Assembly (NCBI GenBank): GCA_958510875.1
Contig: OY294067.1
Coordinates: 259,223,736 to 259,287,735, forward strand
Reading direction: 5' to 3'
DNA length: 64,000 nt
Source of the DNA: Endomychus coccineus
Taxonomy: Eukaryota; Arthropoda; Insecta; Coleoptera; Endomychidae
Within the stretch, counting starts at the first letter, position 1. Each line of letters begins with the position of its first letter. This document shows positions 54,630 to 64,000 of the stretch, piece after piece. The translations under genes and the position numbers were made by a program. Below the pieces are notes generated by a model, which saw nothing but the letters and a program-made list of their open reading frames with translations, searched no databases and was not told the origin of the DNA.

Positions 54630-56280
54630 AAAGCAAAGATCCCATTCACAAATCTGGTGATGTTGGAAATTTACTCAATTATCGTCCAATTGCTATATTG
54701 TCTAACTTATCTGAGGTCTTTGAGATGTGTCTGTATTAACGCATTTATAGTACTTTCTCACATATGATATCACCATACCAACATGGTTTTGTCCAAAAGA
54801 GATCTTACTTGTTTCAACACGTATATTGCTGCTATTCTTGACAACCAAGGACAGGTTGACGTATGCTATACAGATATTTCGAATGCCTTTGATAAACTTG
54901 ATCACACTATTCTTCTAGGCAAGCTCAAATCCATTGGATTTAGTACCTCCTTAATAGCGTTTTTTTGCTCATACCTCATCAATAGATCGCAGTTTGTGTG
55001 ATATTGCGGTCGAAGATCAAATTCAGTTATCGTCAAATCCGGTGTGCCTCAAGGTTCAAACCTTGGTCCTCTACTGTTCCTGTTATTTATTAATGATTTG
55101 GCTGAAACCATAATCGGACTGAAACTAATTTTTGCTGATGACTTGAAAATATTTTTAGGAATAAAGACCATAGATGACTGCTATGCACTACAACATAATC
55201 TGGACAATATTTTTGAATGATGCGCCAACAATAAATTAAGTCTAAATATTAGTAAATGTTGTGTTGTTAGCTTCAGTCGTAAAGTCCGTCCTATTTTGTT
55301 AGATTATTTTTAGATTCAGTATTCAGTAACCATTTCTCATAATGCTACAGTCAAAGACTTAGGTGTTTTATACGATCATCGGTTCACTTTTAATCTACAT
55401 ATAATTGATACGTGTGCTAAAGCTAATAGAACTTTAGGGTTTATACTTAGGCATTCCAAATATTTCAACAATTTAGAGGTACTACAAACACTATTCAATT
55501 CATTGGTTAAACCAAAACTGGAATATGCTTCACTCATCTGGAACCCTCAGTATAAATTCCAGATTACACTAATTGAGAGTGTTGTGTACAGTTAATTGAT
55601 TATTTTTGAGCTAATAGTGGACTGTATAATAATTCCTTATTTAACTCTATTTCATAGATAATTCTTTATTTGTTTAGGATACAAATTCTCATTATTACAA
55701 ACTAATATCATTTATTGTTATTGTTATAACGACGGGAAACAGCGGAACGGAATCGTTTTACAGATCAAGGAAAGGTTGATCTGACTATGTGATTGCAACA
55801 GAGAGCATTCAACGTAAATATTTGAAATATCTCTGGTTTAGAACTTTCAATATCTTTCCTGGGAGAGGTTTTGACCATCAACTATTATTATCTACTTTGA
55901 TGGTTTAACACTTGAACTGAGAAGAAGAATAAGGAGCACAATATTCCTCCATAATTTGTTGAATAATAATATTGACTGCAGTTACTTATTAAGTAAATTA
56001 AATTTTGTTGTACCTAGATTATCTTCTCGCTGTCCCTTAACTTTTTACAATGTTAGGTCTAATACAAATGTATCATCTAGATGTCCGATATTTGCCACGA
56101 CAACAAACTTCAATGTTATTTGTTCACAATGTGATTTATTTTTCAATCGTATTCAGTATCTTATTAGTGTGGTTAGCTGAGGTTTCTTATCACTATGTAA
56201 TTTGAAAATTTAGCCAGTTCATGTTCATTATTCCTTCCTTATTTTTGTAATATATTTCTTGTTATTCTTTATATTATGTT
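54630..56280 (+). mobile_element. LINE copy 2, reverse transcriptase, with nested LTR
   Basis: Plus-strand frames carry consecutive reverse-transcriptase motifs: VGNLLNYRPIAILSNLSEVF, VCYTDISNAFDKLDHTILL, SGVPQGSNLGPLLFLLFIND and LIFADDLKIFLG with the catalytic FADD intact. VKDLGVLYDHRFTFN and KPKLEYASLIWNPQYKFQ follow. These place it among Jockey-like LINEs. Frames are broken at several points. The element is interrupted at 55580-55800 by a solo LTR. The endonuclease and ORF1 are missing (5' truncation). Its close relative is at 7190-7980. Confidence 0.88.
55580..55800 (+). mobile_element. Solo LTR nested in LINE
   Basis: The 221-bp insert begins TGTTGTGTAC and ends GATTGCAACA, giving TGTTG...CAACA termini. 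It is flanked by a 5-bp duplication GAGAG (55575-55579 and 55801-55805). The uninterrupted site is seen in LINE copy 1 at about 7590-7610. The TGTTG/CAACA ends with a 5-bp duplication suggest a Copia-type element. No internal region remains, as after LTR-LTR recombination. Confidence 0.88.
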
Positions 56281-56318
56281 GCTTTGTATTGTTTGTCCTA
56301 TAATTGGATTAACCTGTT

Positions 56319-56322
<4 letters not shown>

Positions 56323-56394
<72 letters not shown>
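56323..56394. repeat. (TA)n microsatellite, about 36 units
   Basis: Uninterrupted alternating AT of about 72 bp at the 3' side of LINE copy 2. Confidence 0.95.
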
Positions 56395-56396
<2 letters not shown>

Positions 56397-56440
56397 GGAC
56401 TAGAAATCCAGAAATGTGGGTTCGAATCCCGCCTATCGTT
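56395..56440 (+). mobile_element. tRNA-like 3' half, probable SINE remnant
   Basis: TCTGGACTAGAAATCCAGA forms a 6-bp anticodon stem with loop CTAGAAA (anticodon AGA, Ser-like). GTGGGTTCGAATCCCGC forms a T arm with a perfect B box. The 5' half of the tRNA is absent, replaced by the (TA)n tract, and the variable arm is too short for a real tRNA-Ser. It is probably part of a SINE or a tRNA pseudogene, bounded by two TA tracts. Confidence 0.5.
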
Positions 56441-56575
56441 CAATCTTTTACGTTTATTCATCTTTATAATCCTATGTTAAATTATCTAAGTTATCTTCAT
56501 AATTCAGAAAATTTAATTCTATATCTCTTAAGTTACATACATGATAGTGGCCAATTAGGCAAAGAAACTTTGAAC

Positions 56576-56583
<8 letters not shown>

Positions 56584-56630
<47 letters not shown>
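56584..56630. repeat. (TA)n microsatellite
   Basis: About 47 bp of alternating TA. Confidence 0.95.
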
Positions 56631-56631
<1 letters not shown>

Positions 56632-56639
56632 TAAATAAA

Positions 56640-58140
56640 CAAATAAATGAATGAATTAATAAATAAATAATAATCGTAATCAAGTACTTATATGTAACAT
56701 GATCAGATGAGGAATGAAATGATTCCTCAGAAGCTCTTATGAATAAAAGTATCCCGGAGAAACAAAATTAAACATTTAATAATGCTAATTACAACAATGT
56801 TCTATAATGATTTGAGCGCATTTTTCCTAGAAGCAAGTATTTTCCTTAAATAACTATTTTATAAATACGACACGTTATTTTCATTCAGTTAATAGTTGAA
56901 GTCATAAAACGTGTTCCATAAAATTACCCCAATTATAAGTAGAGAAATGTGAAAAACTCTGGTTTACGACCAGTTAACCTCAGATTCCAGCGAACAACAA
57001 TTATGCTGGAAATTCTTTTTCAAGTCTAGTTCACAGAATTAAAAATAGAATCTCATGTTGCATGTTGAGAATAGTATAATGCAATACGCGTAACAGCTTG
57101 TTCTTCATTCATAAAAAACCTTATGCATTCCAAATCATCTTCAAACTATATTCATGATCAGAGTCGGACTGGGGGGCTCACGAGGCATATTACTTAATTT
57201 GGATCACCCCTTCTCCAGTGAAATAAAAAAAAAACTAAATTTTATCGGTAATTTCACCTATTTATCTGTTTCTAATTATTTGCAATATATTTTCTGTAAA
57301 GAAAGTTAGTGATCGAATGATCACAGTTAATATTTATCGTCATCAAGGATTTTCATCAAGAAACTATCAACACTATTCTTTCAATTTTATTTGTAAAGAA
57401 GTTTAAAATATCAGAGGCAGGGAACGGTGAAAGTAATTAATAACTAAATAATTCTATTAGACTTATTGTATCCAGTCTAGAGGTGAACTGACTTTATACA
57501 TTGACACTTAATTTGGAAAAAGTTAACAAATGAAAAATGCGAAGCCATTTCTACATGACTATGACATATGTACCATATTGCAACTCCTTTGGAATAATTG
57601 TAAGTATAATATAAATATAAGAAATGTCTTGCTGTCTAGTATAATTGATAACTGCTTGCAACGTCAGTAATAATAATTAATATTGATCTAGATACAAGTC
57701 CGTTAAATTTGGGACCAATTCTAAATCGTTTCGTTCAACTGTTGGTATGATGGACAGCTTCGTGAATATGTTAACAAAGTTTGAAAATATAACCTGCTGG
57801 TAAACCTTGCTTATAACATAACATTAAATATCTTGAAATAATACATTGAACACGGCTTTAACTTCATCGTTATCGCGTTTAATAAATTCAAGTTGAAAAC
57901 ATACATAAATTCTAAAGACCCGTATCAGGAAAACGTTGAAATACTATAAAAATACTCATTTATGGTAATTTATAATGTTTGCTACTTTACGTTTGAATTT
58001 AAATTCAAGCAATTTTTATTGCTGCAACGGCAATTAAACGATAATTTGACTTGTATCAGAAGTGTTTATATGTGTTAAGTCATAAAATCTCGAGAAATAA
58101 TGTAACATAATCCGTACAACCTACAATTCTGTCCTTTTTA
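56640..58140. other. AT-rich DNA with a small LINE remnant
   Basis: The block at 57250-57320 (CTGTTTCTAATTATTTGCAA, TATATTTTC) matches 9350-9420, a minus-strand LINE piece. CAGAGTCGGACTGGGGGGCT at 57161 resembles a hAT-type terminus, but no partner was found. Nothing else was recognised. Confidence 0.4.
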
Positions 58141-58264
58141 AACTATCCAATAAGCCTTATATTAGAAGAGAATATGCAGTGTTTTAGTTGATGTTCTGAA
58201 ATGATTTCAAATTTATAATTGGAGTTTATTTCCAAAAAAAAATTTTCTGAAATGGAAGTATAAA

Positions 58265-58325
58265 TGGAAGTAGAAAGTCTGCAGTTGCAGAAGTTTGTGA
58301 TATTTGGAAAAAATCGGATTTTCAT
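58265..58325 (+). repeat. Inverted partial duplicate of the 58699-59001 ORF
   Basis: AGTCTGCAGTTGCAGAAG through AAAAATCGGAT (44 bp without mismatch) is the exact inverse of about 58809-58852, inside the ORF listed next. Confidence 0.85.
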
Positions 58326-58698
58326 ATTTTTATAGAAATTCAATAAAAATGAGATAACTTTTAGATGATTTTATGAAAATATGAATAAAAAAAAATAAAA
58401 ACGATAATGATAATAATAAATAAAGAAAAACAAAAATTTGAATAATATGTAATTTTATCGCCAAGCGCCAATGCATACGTGACCTAGCCTAATGCGACTA
58501 TAAATTTTGCATAAAGTTTGGTCTCCTTATGAAGCCTTTATATATCTTTTAATGATATTATAGGTTATATTCATCGTTATAATGAAAATGTTCAACATAT
58601 AGGATACTTTGATAAGAATCTTGTTTCATAATAAATTTTCTGGTTTTTTTCACTCATTGTTTTTATAAATAGTGGCGTAGAGATATCAAACAACTTAT

Positions 58699-59001
58699 TT
58701 AAATTGCCAACAAACTCTTCGTGATTTTTATTTTTTTAATAATCCTATATTCATCATATAATTTTCGAAGTTCACTTTCACAATTACACGGAGTCATTGT
58801 TGGAATATCCGATTTTTTCCAAATATCACAAACTTCTGCAACTGCAGACTTTTTACTTTCATTCATACTTTTTTTCATAACGCGCGTATAACGAAAAAAA
58901 CATTTCAATACTTCACAATTACCTGGTAATTTTAATTCAGTAAAAACTGATAACTTATTGATATCACCAATCAAATAAACATTATTTTCTAATTCAGACA
59001 T
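58699..59001 (-). CDS. Unrecognised 100-residue ORF, mobile-element-like
   Basis: The ORF starts with ATG and includes SVFTELKLPGNCEVLKCFFR, VAEVCDIWKKSDIPTMTP and LRKLYDEYRIIKK. The pattern (PxxxxVLxxxxF, then an IWxKxxIP block, then a basic helix LxxLYxxYR) resembles N-terminal parts of uncharacterised proteins that occur in many copies in insect genomes and are probably transposon-encoded. That link is from memory of style only. The frame ends at 58699 without an obvious continuation. A 44-bp inverted duplicate lies 480 bp away, and a palindromic element lies just upstream at 59097-59229. Confidence 0.4.
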   Translation of the reverse strand: MSELENNVYLIGDINKLSVFTELKLPGNCEVLKCFFRYTRVMKKSMNESKKSAVAEVCDIWKKSDIPTMTPCNCESELRKLYDEYRIIKKIKITKSLLAI

Positions 59002-59096
59002 ATTGAATGTATTACATCGTTCATATTAACTCGAGACTACCACGTTGTACTCTGAGAAGTCATATGAAACCGACTTTTACTTTTATACGTATTAAG

Positions 59097-59229
59097 TCTG
59101 AGCGAAAGCGAAAAAAGCTCCTCTAATGGCAGAAATCGTAACGTTTTTTCTGTATTTTCATAACTTTAGGAAAAACGTTACTTTTTCTGCCATTGGGGTC
59201 GCCTTCTTCATTTTCGCTTGCACTCAGAA
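59097..59229. repeat. 133-bp palindromic hairpin element
   Basis: The left arm CTGAGCGAAAGCGAAAA, TAATGGCAGAAA, AACGTTTTTTCT is the imperfect inverse of AGGAAAAACGTT, TTTCTGCCATTG, TTTTCGCTTGCACTCAG. Arms are about 55 bp with a short loop. It could be a fold-back MITE or, if transcribed, a double-stranded RNA precursor. Confidence 0.7.
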
Positions 59230-60860
59230 CAAATAGAGTACGGACAGCTGTTCTGTCATCAAGACGTCACGATATGTGCGCGGAATTTGAAACCGTTTCC
59301 TCGATACGAACAATTTTCATTAAAAAAAAATCATAATCAATTGGCATTTGACCTCATTTATTTATACAGTAGCAATCATAGAATTCCCTCAATTTCTCAG
59401 CTAAAAATTTGTGAAGTTCGATGTGCGAATATAGGATTGATAGGAAGTTTTCCGTAGAAAACGATCCCGATGTTGATAGTTCTATTTACTGTTGTTCAGT
59501 ACGCAAAAAATTCAATAAAACGACATAAGATTACATTAAACTTCATTTAAATTATTTTTTCTCACATTTTTTTTGCTTTTTTGCGCATTTGAGATTTTTT
59601 GACCATAGTACACCGACCATTTCAATCTACTGGAAATTTCTGATTGCATATGATATCAAGTTTTCTTAAATTTCTCATTTTTCATGGCAGGATCTAGAAA
59701 ACAGAAAAACAACCTTCTTGCGTGTTATTTAAATGGGAGATAAATTCCTCTTACGGCACGCAAAATTTCAGCGGAACAGGCTGAAATTTTTTTTTTTTAG
59801 TATTTTTTCATGTCAAAGAATCAAAATCTCAACAGAGAGTGATGATTTTTTGACGCAAAAAAAATAGCGGACACCCTACTGTATATGACATACATTATAT
59901 TTTTTCAAACAATTTTTACATTTAATTAAATGTTTCACTATTTTTAACATGCTGCGTGAAAGTTCCGACATTTCTTTCAGTACTAACTTGGAAATTTTCA
60001 CTGGTTTGTCCATCACTTTGATCTACGGCTTCTCTTTTCTTGCATTTTTCATCACAATAGCACTCACTTTTTCCGTATTAAGATGGTTCCAATTTTCATG
60101 ATAAATCAGTGACTTTAATATGTGAACCTTGTGTACACTCATCACTGCAGATGTAGTAACTCCTTCTCTAGCTGTATCCAGACGAATATAAATGTCAGTA
60201 TTATTAACTAATGTCATTCGTGAGCGTATATAGAAAATTTCCGTAAAGAAAAATTTAATGCATATTCAAAGTACATTCTCAGTAGCATAATGTAAAAGTG
60301 GGTGTGTTCCATAAAAAGCGACCTTAACATTGTATACTATGTGATCTTGATCTTTGATCATGTCGTGTTATTAATTATCTTTGATGTTATGCATTTTAAT
60401 GCAGCGAGCAATAATTATCAACAAGCAGCGGAAACTATTGACTTTAATTTCTTTTATGTTTATATACAACTCTTAGAAATATTGAATCACGCTCAAATCG
60501 ATAATTGTTTATTTATTTCAGGATTTACTATATGAGCTACAGAACATTCTTCTTTGGCTTACAATGTCTTACCTCTTAACATTAATCACTCACAAGACAA
60601 AAGATATTCACCGTCGATATCCTGTAACGAAGTTTAAATTTCGAAAGATTATTTAATTCAGATCAGGCAATAAATTCGGATGTTACATGTAATTTCAGTT
60701 TGAACAGTTCATTATTTCAATAGATATGAATGAATTCCGAATGTGTATTCCGTGATTGCCACTTTTCTAAATCTCCGTAATTTCAAATAAGTATAATTAT
60801 TCAAATAGATGAATCTAATTCATGCCCGTTCAAAATTGCATTTCATCCCGATAAAAATAT
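59230..60860. other. AT-rich DNA, nothing firmly recognised
   Basis: The minus-strand frame 60023-60217 (VHILKSLIYHENWNHLNTEK) looks somewhat protein-like but is not recognised. No repeat was found. Confidence 0.3.
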
Positions 60861-60929
60861 GTTGCAAAAACAGGGGTCTGGCCAGTTAAGAAACCAAACT
60901 TTGTGCAGCCTTATGTATAAAAAGGGCGA

Positions 60930-60975
60930 ACAACCTAAAAACTCCGATAACACTTGTTTAGTCCGCCGGGAAGAA
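60930..60975 (+). promoter_or_regulatory. Strong TATA-type promoter
   Basis: GTATAAAAAGGGC begins at 60935. About 25-30 bp downstream, at 60958-60965, lies TTAGTCCG, which fits an insect initiator (TCAGT-like). It would drive plus-strand transcription through the structured repeats at 61504-61761. Confidence 0.55.
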
Positions 60976-61503
60976 CTGGTGTGATATCATGAGCGCGAAT
61001 TTTAGATCTAAAAAGTAGCGTCACTTTTAACCATTGTTCGGGGCATAAGTAAAAACTATTGGCACAAAAATAAGGATTTGGTGGAGCAATCCACCAATCA
61101 GTGCAGTTGCTCTCTTGTGTGTTTTAGATTTTGATCAGTAAAGTAGCTCTCTAGTGTTTTTTTGAATTTATACGAGTGTAAGTCAGATATTTAAAACTGT
61201 GAATTAATAATAGTTTTCCGTGCAAGTGAATTGTTTCAGAAGGTAAATGATAGCAAATAAGTTTATATTTTGAGCATTACGATATATTGATTTCCGTAAT
61301 TTATGATTGTTATTGTAATTGGTGAACGTTTGTACGATACCTGAGTTCCGTAGTATTCAGTAATTTGAATTGGTGAATCTGAGTTTATCCTAGTTTATCA
61401 TAGGTCGAATCGCGCACGATTTGAATTCGCGCGTGAATTGAAATATTCAAGTAATTGTGTAGTGTGTATAGAGTGTGTATGTTTGAACAACAGGGGTGTC
61501 TTT

Positions 61504-61551
61504 GGGTATATTTGTGCACGCCGTGCTGATACCGGAAGTATAAGTATATCC
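61504..61551 (+). ncRNA. Structured RNA motif, copy 1
   Basis: The 34-nt core at 61511-61544 can fold as GCAC-GCC-GUGC followed by AUAC-CGGAA-GUAU. It is closed by GGGTATA (61504-61510) pairing with TATATCC (61545-61551), 7 pairs including one G-U. Together this makes a three-way junction. Confidence 0.6.
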
Positions 61552-61561
61552 TAGACGACCA

Positions 61562-61619
61562 AACCGCCAACAGTTTGTGCACGCCGTGCTGATACCGGAA
61601 GTATAAGCTGAGGGTGGTT
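61562..61619 (+). ncRNA. Structured RNA motif, copy 2
   Basis: The core at 61574-61607 is identical to that of copy 1. The outer stem AACCGCCAACAG (61562-61573) pairs with CTGAGGGTGGTT (61608-61619) at 10 of 12 positions, although its sequence is unrelated to the stem of copy 1. Confidence 0.6.
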
Positions 61620-61711
61620 GTGTGATTGTGTGACGATTGAGAATCGTAATAATTCCCTTAATACTATGAGAAGTCCTCGGCCGTGGATATAGGGGTTATT
61701 GCAGATAAGAT

Positions 61712-61761
61712 AATTAGGGTTTGTGCACACTGTGTTGATACCGGAAGTATAAGCCCTAATT
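61712..61761 (+). ncRNA. Structured RNA motif, copy 3
   Basis: The core at 61720-61753 differs from the others by three transitions in the first hairpin, which can still form (GCAC-ACU-GUGU, one G-U). The second hairpin is unchanged. The outer stem AATTAGGG (61712-61719) pairs perfectly with CCCTAATT (61754-61761). Confidence 0.6.
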
Positions 61762-62590
61762 GTTTAGGTTCCGAATCTGTAAAGTGTATAAAATCTAACA
61801 CTCTCACACAATTACCGGGTACTCCGTGAAAGTTAGTACAAGGGTGGGTGAGATGACAGAATAAACTCAATCAGAGTAATTAACCGAAACATAGTAAAAT
61901 CTGATATCGTACAATCGGAAAACTAGTGCAAACAATATTTTCCGAACAAACCGAATTAATAACCGAATATATCGTAGTGTGATTTGAACATTTCATTTAT
62001 TAGTGCTGCTATCTAAAATTTACCGCATACCGCTCATTACGCTGAGACCTGTTTGATTCGTACTTTTCCGCAAATTGATCATTCTGAATCATTCATCAAC
62101 CGATCCCGTACCGCTGAATTAAATTTAGCGACCGAACTTATCGTAGAGTTGACTTCTTGAAAGAGTTTTCATTTACCGTTTGAGCTTAATTACATTTTCC
62201 GTCTGGGTGTAAATTTTGTGAAATAATATCGTTCAATTGCATTTAAATTGATTATTCTGAAAGTGTACTTATTACTCATTATATATTTTAATATTTGAAA
62301 TTCCCTGTTTCATTAAATTATTTCTGCTCCATCTTTAACGAGCTAAGTTATAACCAGGTATCAATTGTAATTAAAGCCTACAATTTCGATACTGTTCTCT
62401 GCCCATTGAACTCTGGTTATACTTCACTGTAGCTACCCTAGGGACAAGGCTATCTATAGATAGCATAGTAACAAGCCTTGTGGAGAGGACCCTAGCAGAA
62501 GTCCTCAAAAGGAGTTAACCTTTGGGAAAAATCTGGCGCCCGAGGATTCGAAGCTTACCGCAGTAAGCAATTTACCGAAAAGCGACAAGG

Positions 62591-63375
62591 GCACGTTATA
62601 ATCCTTAATTGAATACACAACTAGCTTGTTTTCAAAATAATTATAAAATAATTTCTGTTTGAATACCCAAGCGAATAAATAGCTCTATATGTCTATACAT
62701 TCTCGGAAAAGTGTAAAAGGGAGATATTGGAGTATGTACAGTTAAATTCATTATAAATTGCATAAGCGGATGAGGCAAGAGGAAAGTGATTCACTTTTTA
62801 TACAAATGTTTTATATAATACAATTATATTTCCTCTCGCTACCATTCGATATTATAAAAATATTCCAAATATAAATGATGCACATTCAACAAGATACAAA
62901 GATAATTCTCTATCCATGTTAAAAATTTCTAAAATAGTTGAACAGGGTGATAAGATTTTTCCAGACATTCTGTTTGAATTTCTCCAATGGTTTAAGTCGT
63001 AGTTCAACTGTTTGAGTATTATTAGCGTTGCCCCGAAGATATAATCCAGTGGTGTGGGGTCGCACAAGATTAGCGGTCAATTACTGAGCTATTCGAGATA
63101 TTATTCGAGAGTCAAATCTATTCCATAAGAGATTTATTGTTTCATCCTCTGTATGTCCAAGGGAATCCTGTTGGAACCACATATTATACATACCGCTCAA
63201 TTCATTCTACAAATAATCTGTTATTTTGTCCTATATTCATTCACAGTAACCGCATCACCAGCTTGAGTCTGGACTAATCAAGCCTACCGCACAATCACTT
63301 TTTCTAGATACAGTTACTTCTCTAGTATTCCTTTTGGATTTTTCTCATCCCAGACTATCCCTTCTACTCAGTTGC
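62591..63375. other. AT-rich DNA, nothing recognised
   Basis: No gene or repeat could be supported. AATAAA occurs at about 62674. Confidence 0.35.
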
Positions 63376-64000
63376 CTCAAAAATTGAGCAGCAGCTGGAG
63401 GCGTAGTATTATGAAGTCACGGTACTCTTCGAATTTGAGGGCGCTTCGAATGGCAATCCAGGAAGAAATGCCATGGCATGGCGCTCCAGAAAAGTAGGTG
63501 AGATGGATCACAAATATGCTACGCCAGCGTAGACTCGGCAGCAATTTTGATGGGACTATACTGGCAGGATACGTGAAAAAGAGGTGTCTAAAAGTGCTCC
63601 TGATGTGATACCTCGTTGTGGATGGACTCCTGAGAGGCATCTCAAAACATTTGAATGCTGATGTATGAGGAGTGGGCTTAGTACAGGAAAGGCAACTGAA
63701 ATAGAAACAGCACTAATTCACACAACTCAAAAAATGCCGCTAGAGTTTCCGTATCTGGCGTAGTGCTCTAATAGGGTTTCGAACCTGGGATATTGCCCTG
63801 GCTTTACAAGGCGGTAATTATAGCGAAGCCTAATTTTGCTGTGGTTCTTTGCACGTTATGCAGGAAGGGGTGGAAACACCTGCCTATATCCTGATGGACT
63901 GTGAGACTCTCACAAACCTCAGATGGAATTGCTCTGGAGTAGTACGCTTGGAGCCAGATACCATGATAGGCTCCACTGTTCCCATTGTGTCAGGCTTTTG
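63376..64000 (+). mobile_element. LINE C-terminal remnant (RNase H/zinc-knuckle end), runs off the window
   Basis: Plus-strand frames give SRYSSNLRALRMAIQEEMPW, LRGISKHLNADV and, after an insert, GVETPAYILMDCETLTNLRW. The last is the ETPxHILxxCPAL block that ends many insect LINE proteins. It is broken by stops and by a SINE-like insert at about 63690-63850. The right end is cut by the window edge. Confidence 0.6.
63690..63850 (-). mobile_element. tRNA-derived SINE remnant, minus strand, nested in LINE
   Basis: On the minus strand, CGCCTTGTAAAGCC resembles an anticodon arm with anticodon TGT (Thr-like). CCAGGTTCGAAACCC follows, a near-perfect B box. A weak A box lies upstream near 63830. The segment separates two parts of one LINE frame, so it was inserted later. 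Confidence 0.4.

Larger units (their letters stand above)
60930..62590 (+). mobile_element. Putative LTR/leader of a second retroelement
   Basis: From a TATA promoter at 60935 the region runs without coding capacity through three structured repeats (61504-61761) and an AATAAA at 61860-61865. Long complementary segments follow (ACAAGGCT 62453-62460 with AGCCTTGT 62484-62491, around the palindrome GCTATCTATAGATAGC). It then reaches TGGCGCCCGA at 62534-62543, which matches the first ten bases of a tRNA-Lys-type primer site. A hairpin GCTTACCGCAGTAAGC (62553-62568) follows directly. No gag is seen downstream, so the element would be truncated or a long leader. No second LTR lies in the window. 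The identification is inferred. Confidence 0.45.

Noticed and set aside
56276..56638. 120-codon ORF with long Ile/Tyr repeats
   Set aside because: Produced by translating the two (TA)n microsatellites.
57161..57185. CAGAGTCGGACTGGGG as the end of a hAT element
   Set aside because: No inverted partner or target duplication was found nearby.
62534..62555. TGGCGCCCGAGGATTCGAA as a full 18-nt tRNA-complementary primer site
   Set aside because: Beyond the first ten bases the T-loop-like GATTCGAA is offset by about four bases from its place in a tRNA, so only the ten-base match is claimed.

Overview
This window is AT-rich, repeat-dominated insect genomic DNA. The assignment to an insect rests on an errantivirus-type endogenous retrovirus with a baculovirus-F-like envelope, insect-type mariner and Tc1/mariner relatives, Jockey-type LINEs and Penelope-like elements. 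The order cannot be decided from the sequence. No intact host gene was recognised. The only host-like coding sequence is a decayed, frameshifted VWA8-like pseudogene on the minus strand at about 24.7-25.8 kb. Most of the window is a layered graveyard of mobile elements, with several clear nested insertions.

Layout. 0-6.3 kb: a diverged satellite array, two decayed DDE transposons and a fold-back element. 7-16.2 kb: LINE fragments on both strands, an unrecognised decayed coding stretch, duplicated and inverted repeats, and a MITE nested in a LINE. 16.2-26.7 kb: mariner remnants, short degenerate tandem repeats, LINE fragments and the VWA8 pseudogene. 26.7-33.3 kb: AT-rich DNA, an inverted pair of Penelope-like elements and a palindromic MITE. 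33.3-39.5 kb: a large inverted repeat (33.6-34.1 against 39.0-39.5 kb) enclosing a LINE fragment, a hAT element and a 1.6-kb fold-back element built from satellite monomers. 40.6-48.0 kb: a complete endogenous retrovirus. 48-57 kb: Penelope terminal repeats and endonuclease remnant, a roughly 170-bp satellite array, a mariner end, a small terminal-inverted-repeat element, and a LINE carrying a nested solo LTR. 58-64 kb: an unrecognised ORF with an inverted partial duplicate, a hairpin element, an LTR/leader-like region with structured RNA repeats, and a LINE interrupted by a SINE-like insert.

The retrovirus (40639-47960) is the one element that looks recent. Its two 218-bp LTRs read as identical, it has a 4-bp target duplication ACCT, a tRNA-Ser primer site, a polypurine tract, and gag, pol and env in the usual order. 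Gag and pol overlap in the -1 frame over a canonical slippery heptamer. Env is predicted to come from a spliced RNA whose leader exon supplies the start codon. One in-frame stop interrupts gag, so this copy is probably not autonomous.

The most unusual signal is at 61504-61761. Three copies of a 34-nt core can each fold into two small hairpins. Each core is flanked directly by a different but self-complementary outer stem, which is what a selected RNA structure would look like. They lie between a strong TATA box and a primer-binding-site-like sequence, so they may be the leader of a second LTR retroelement.
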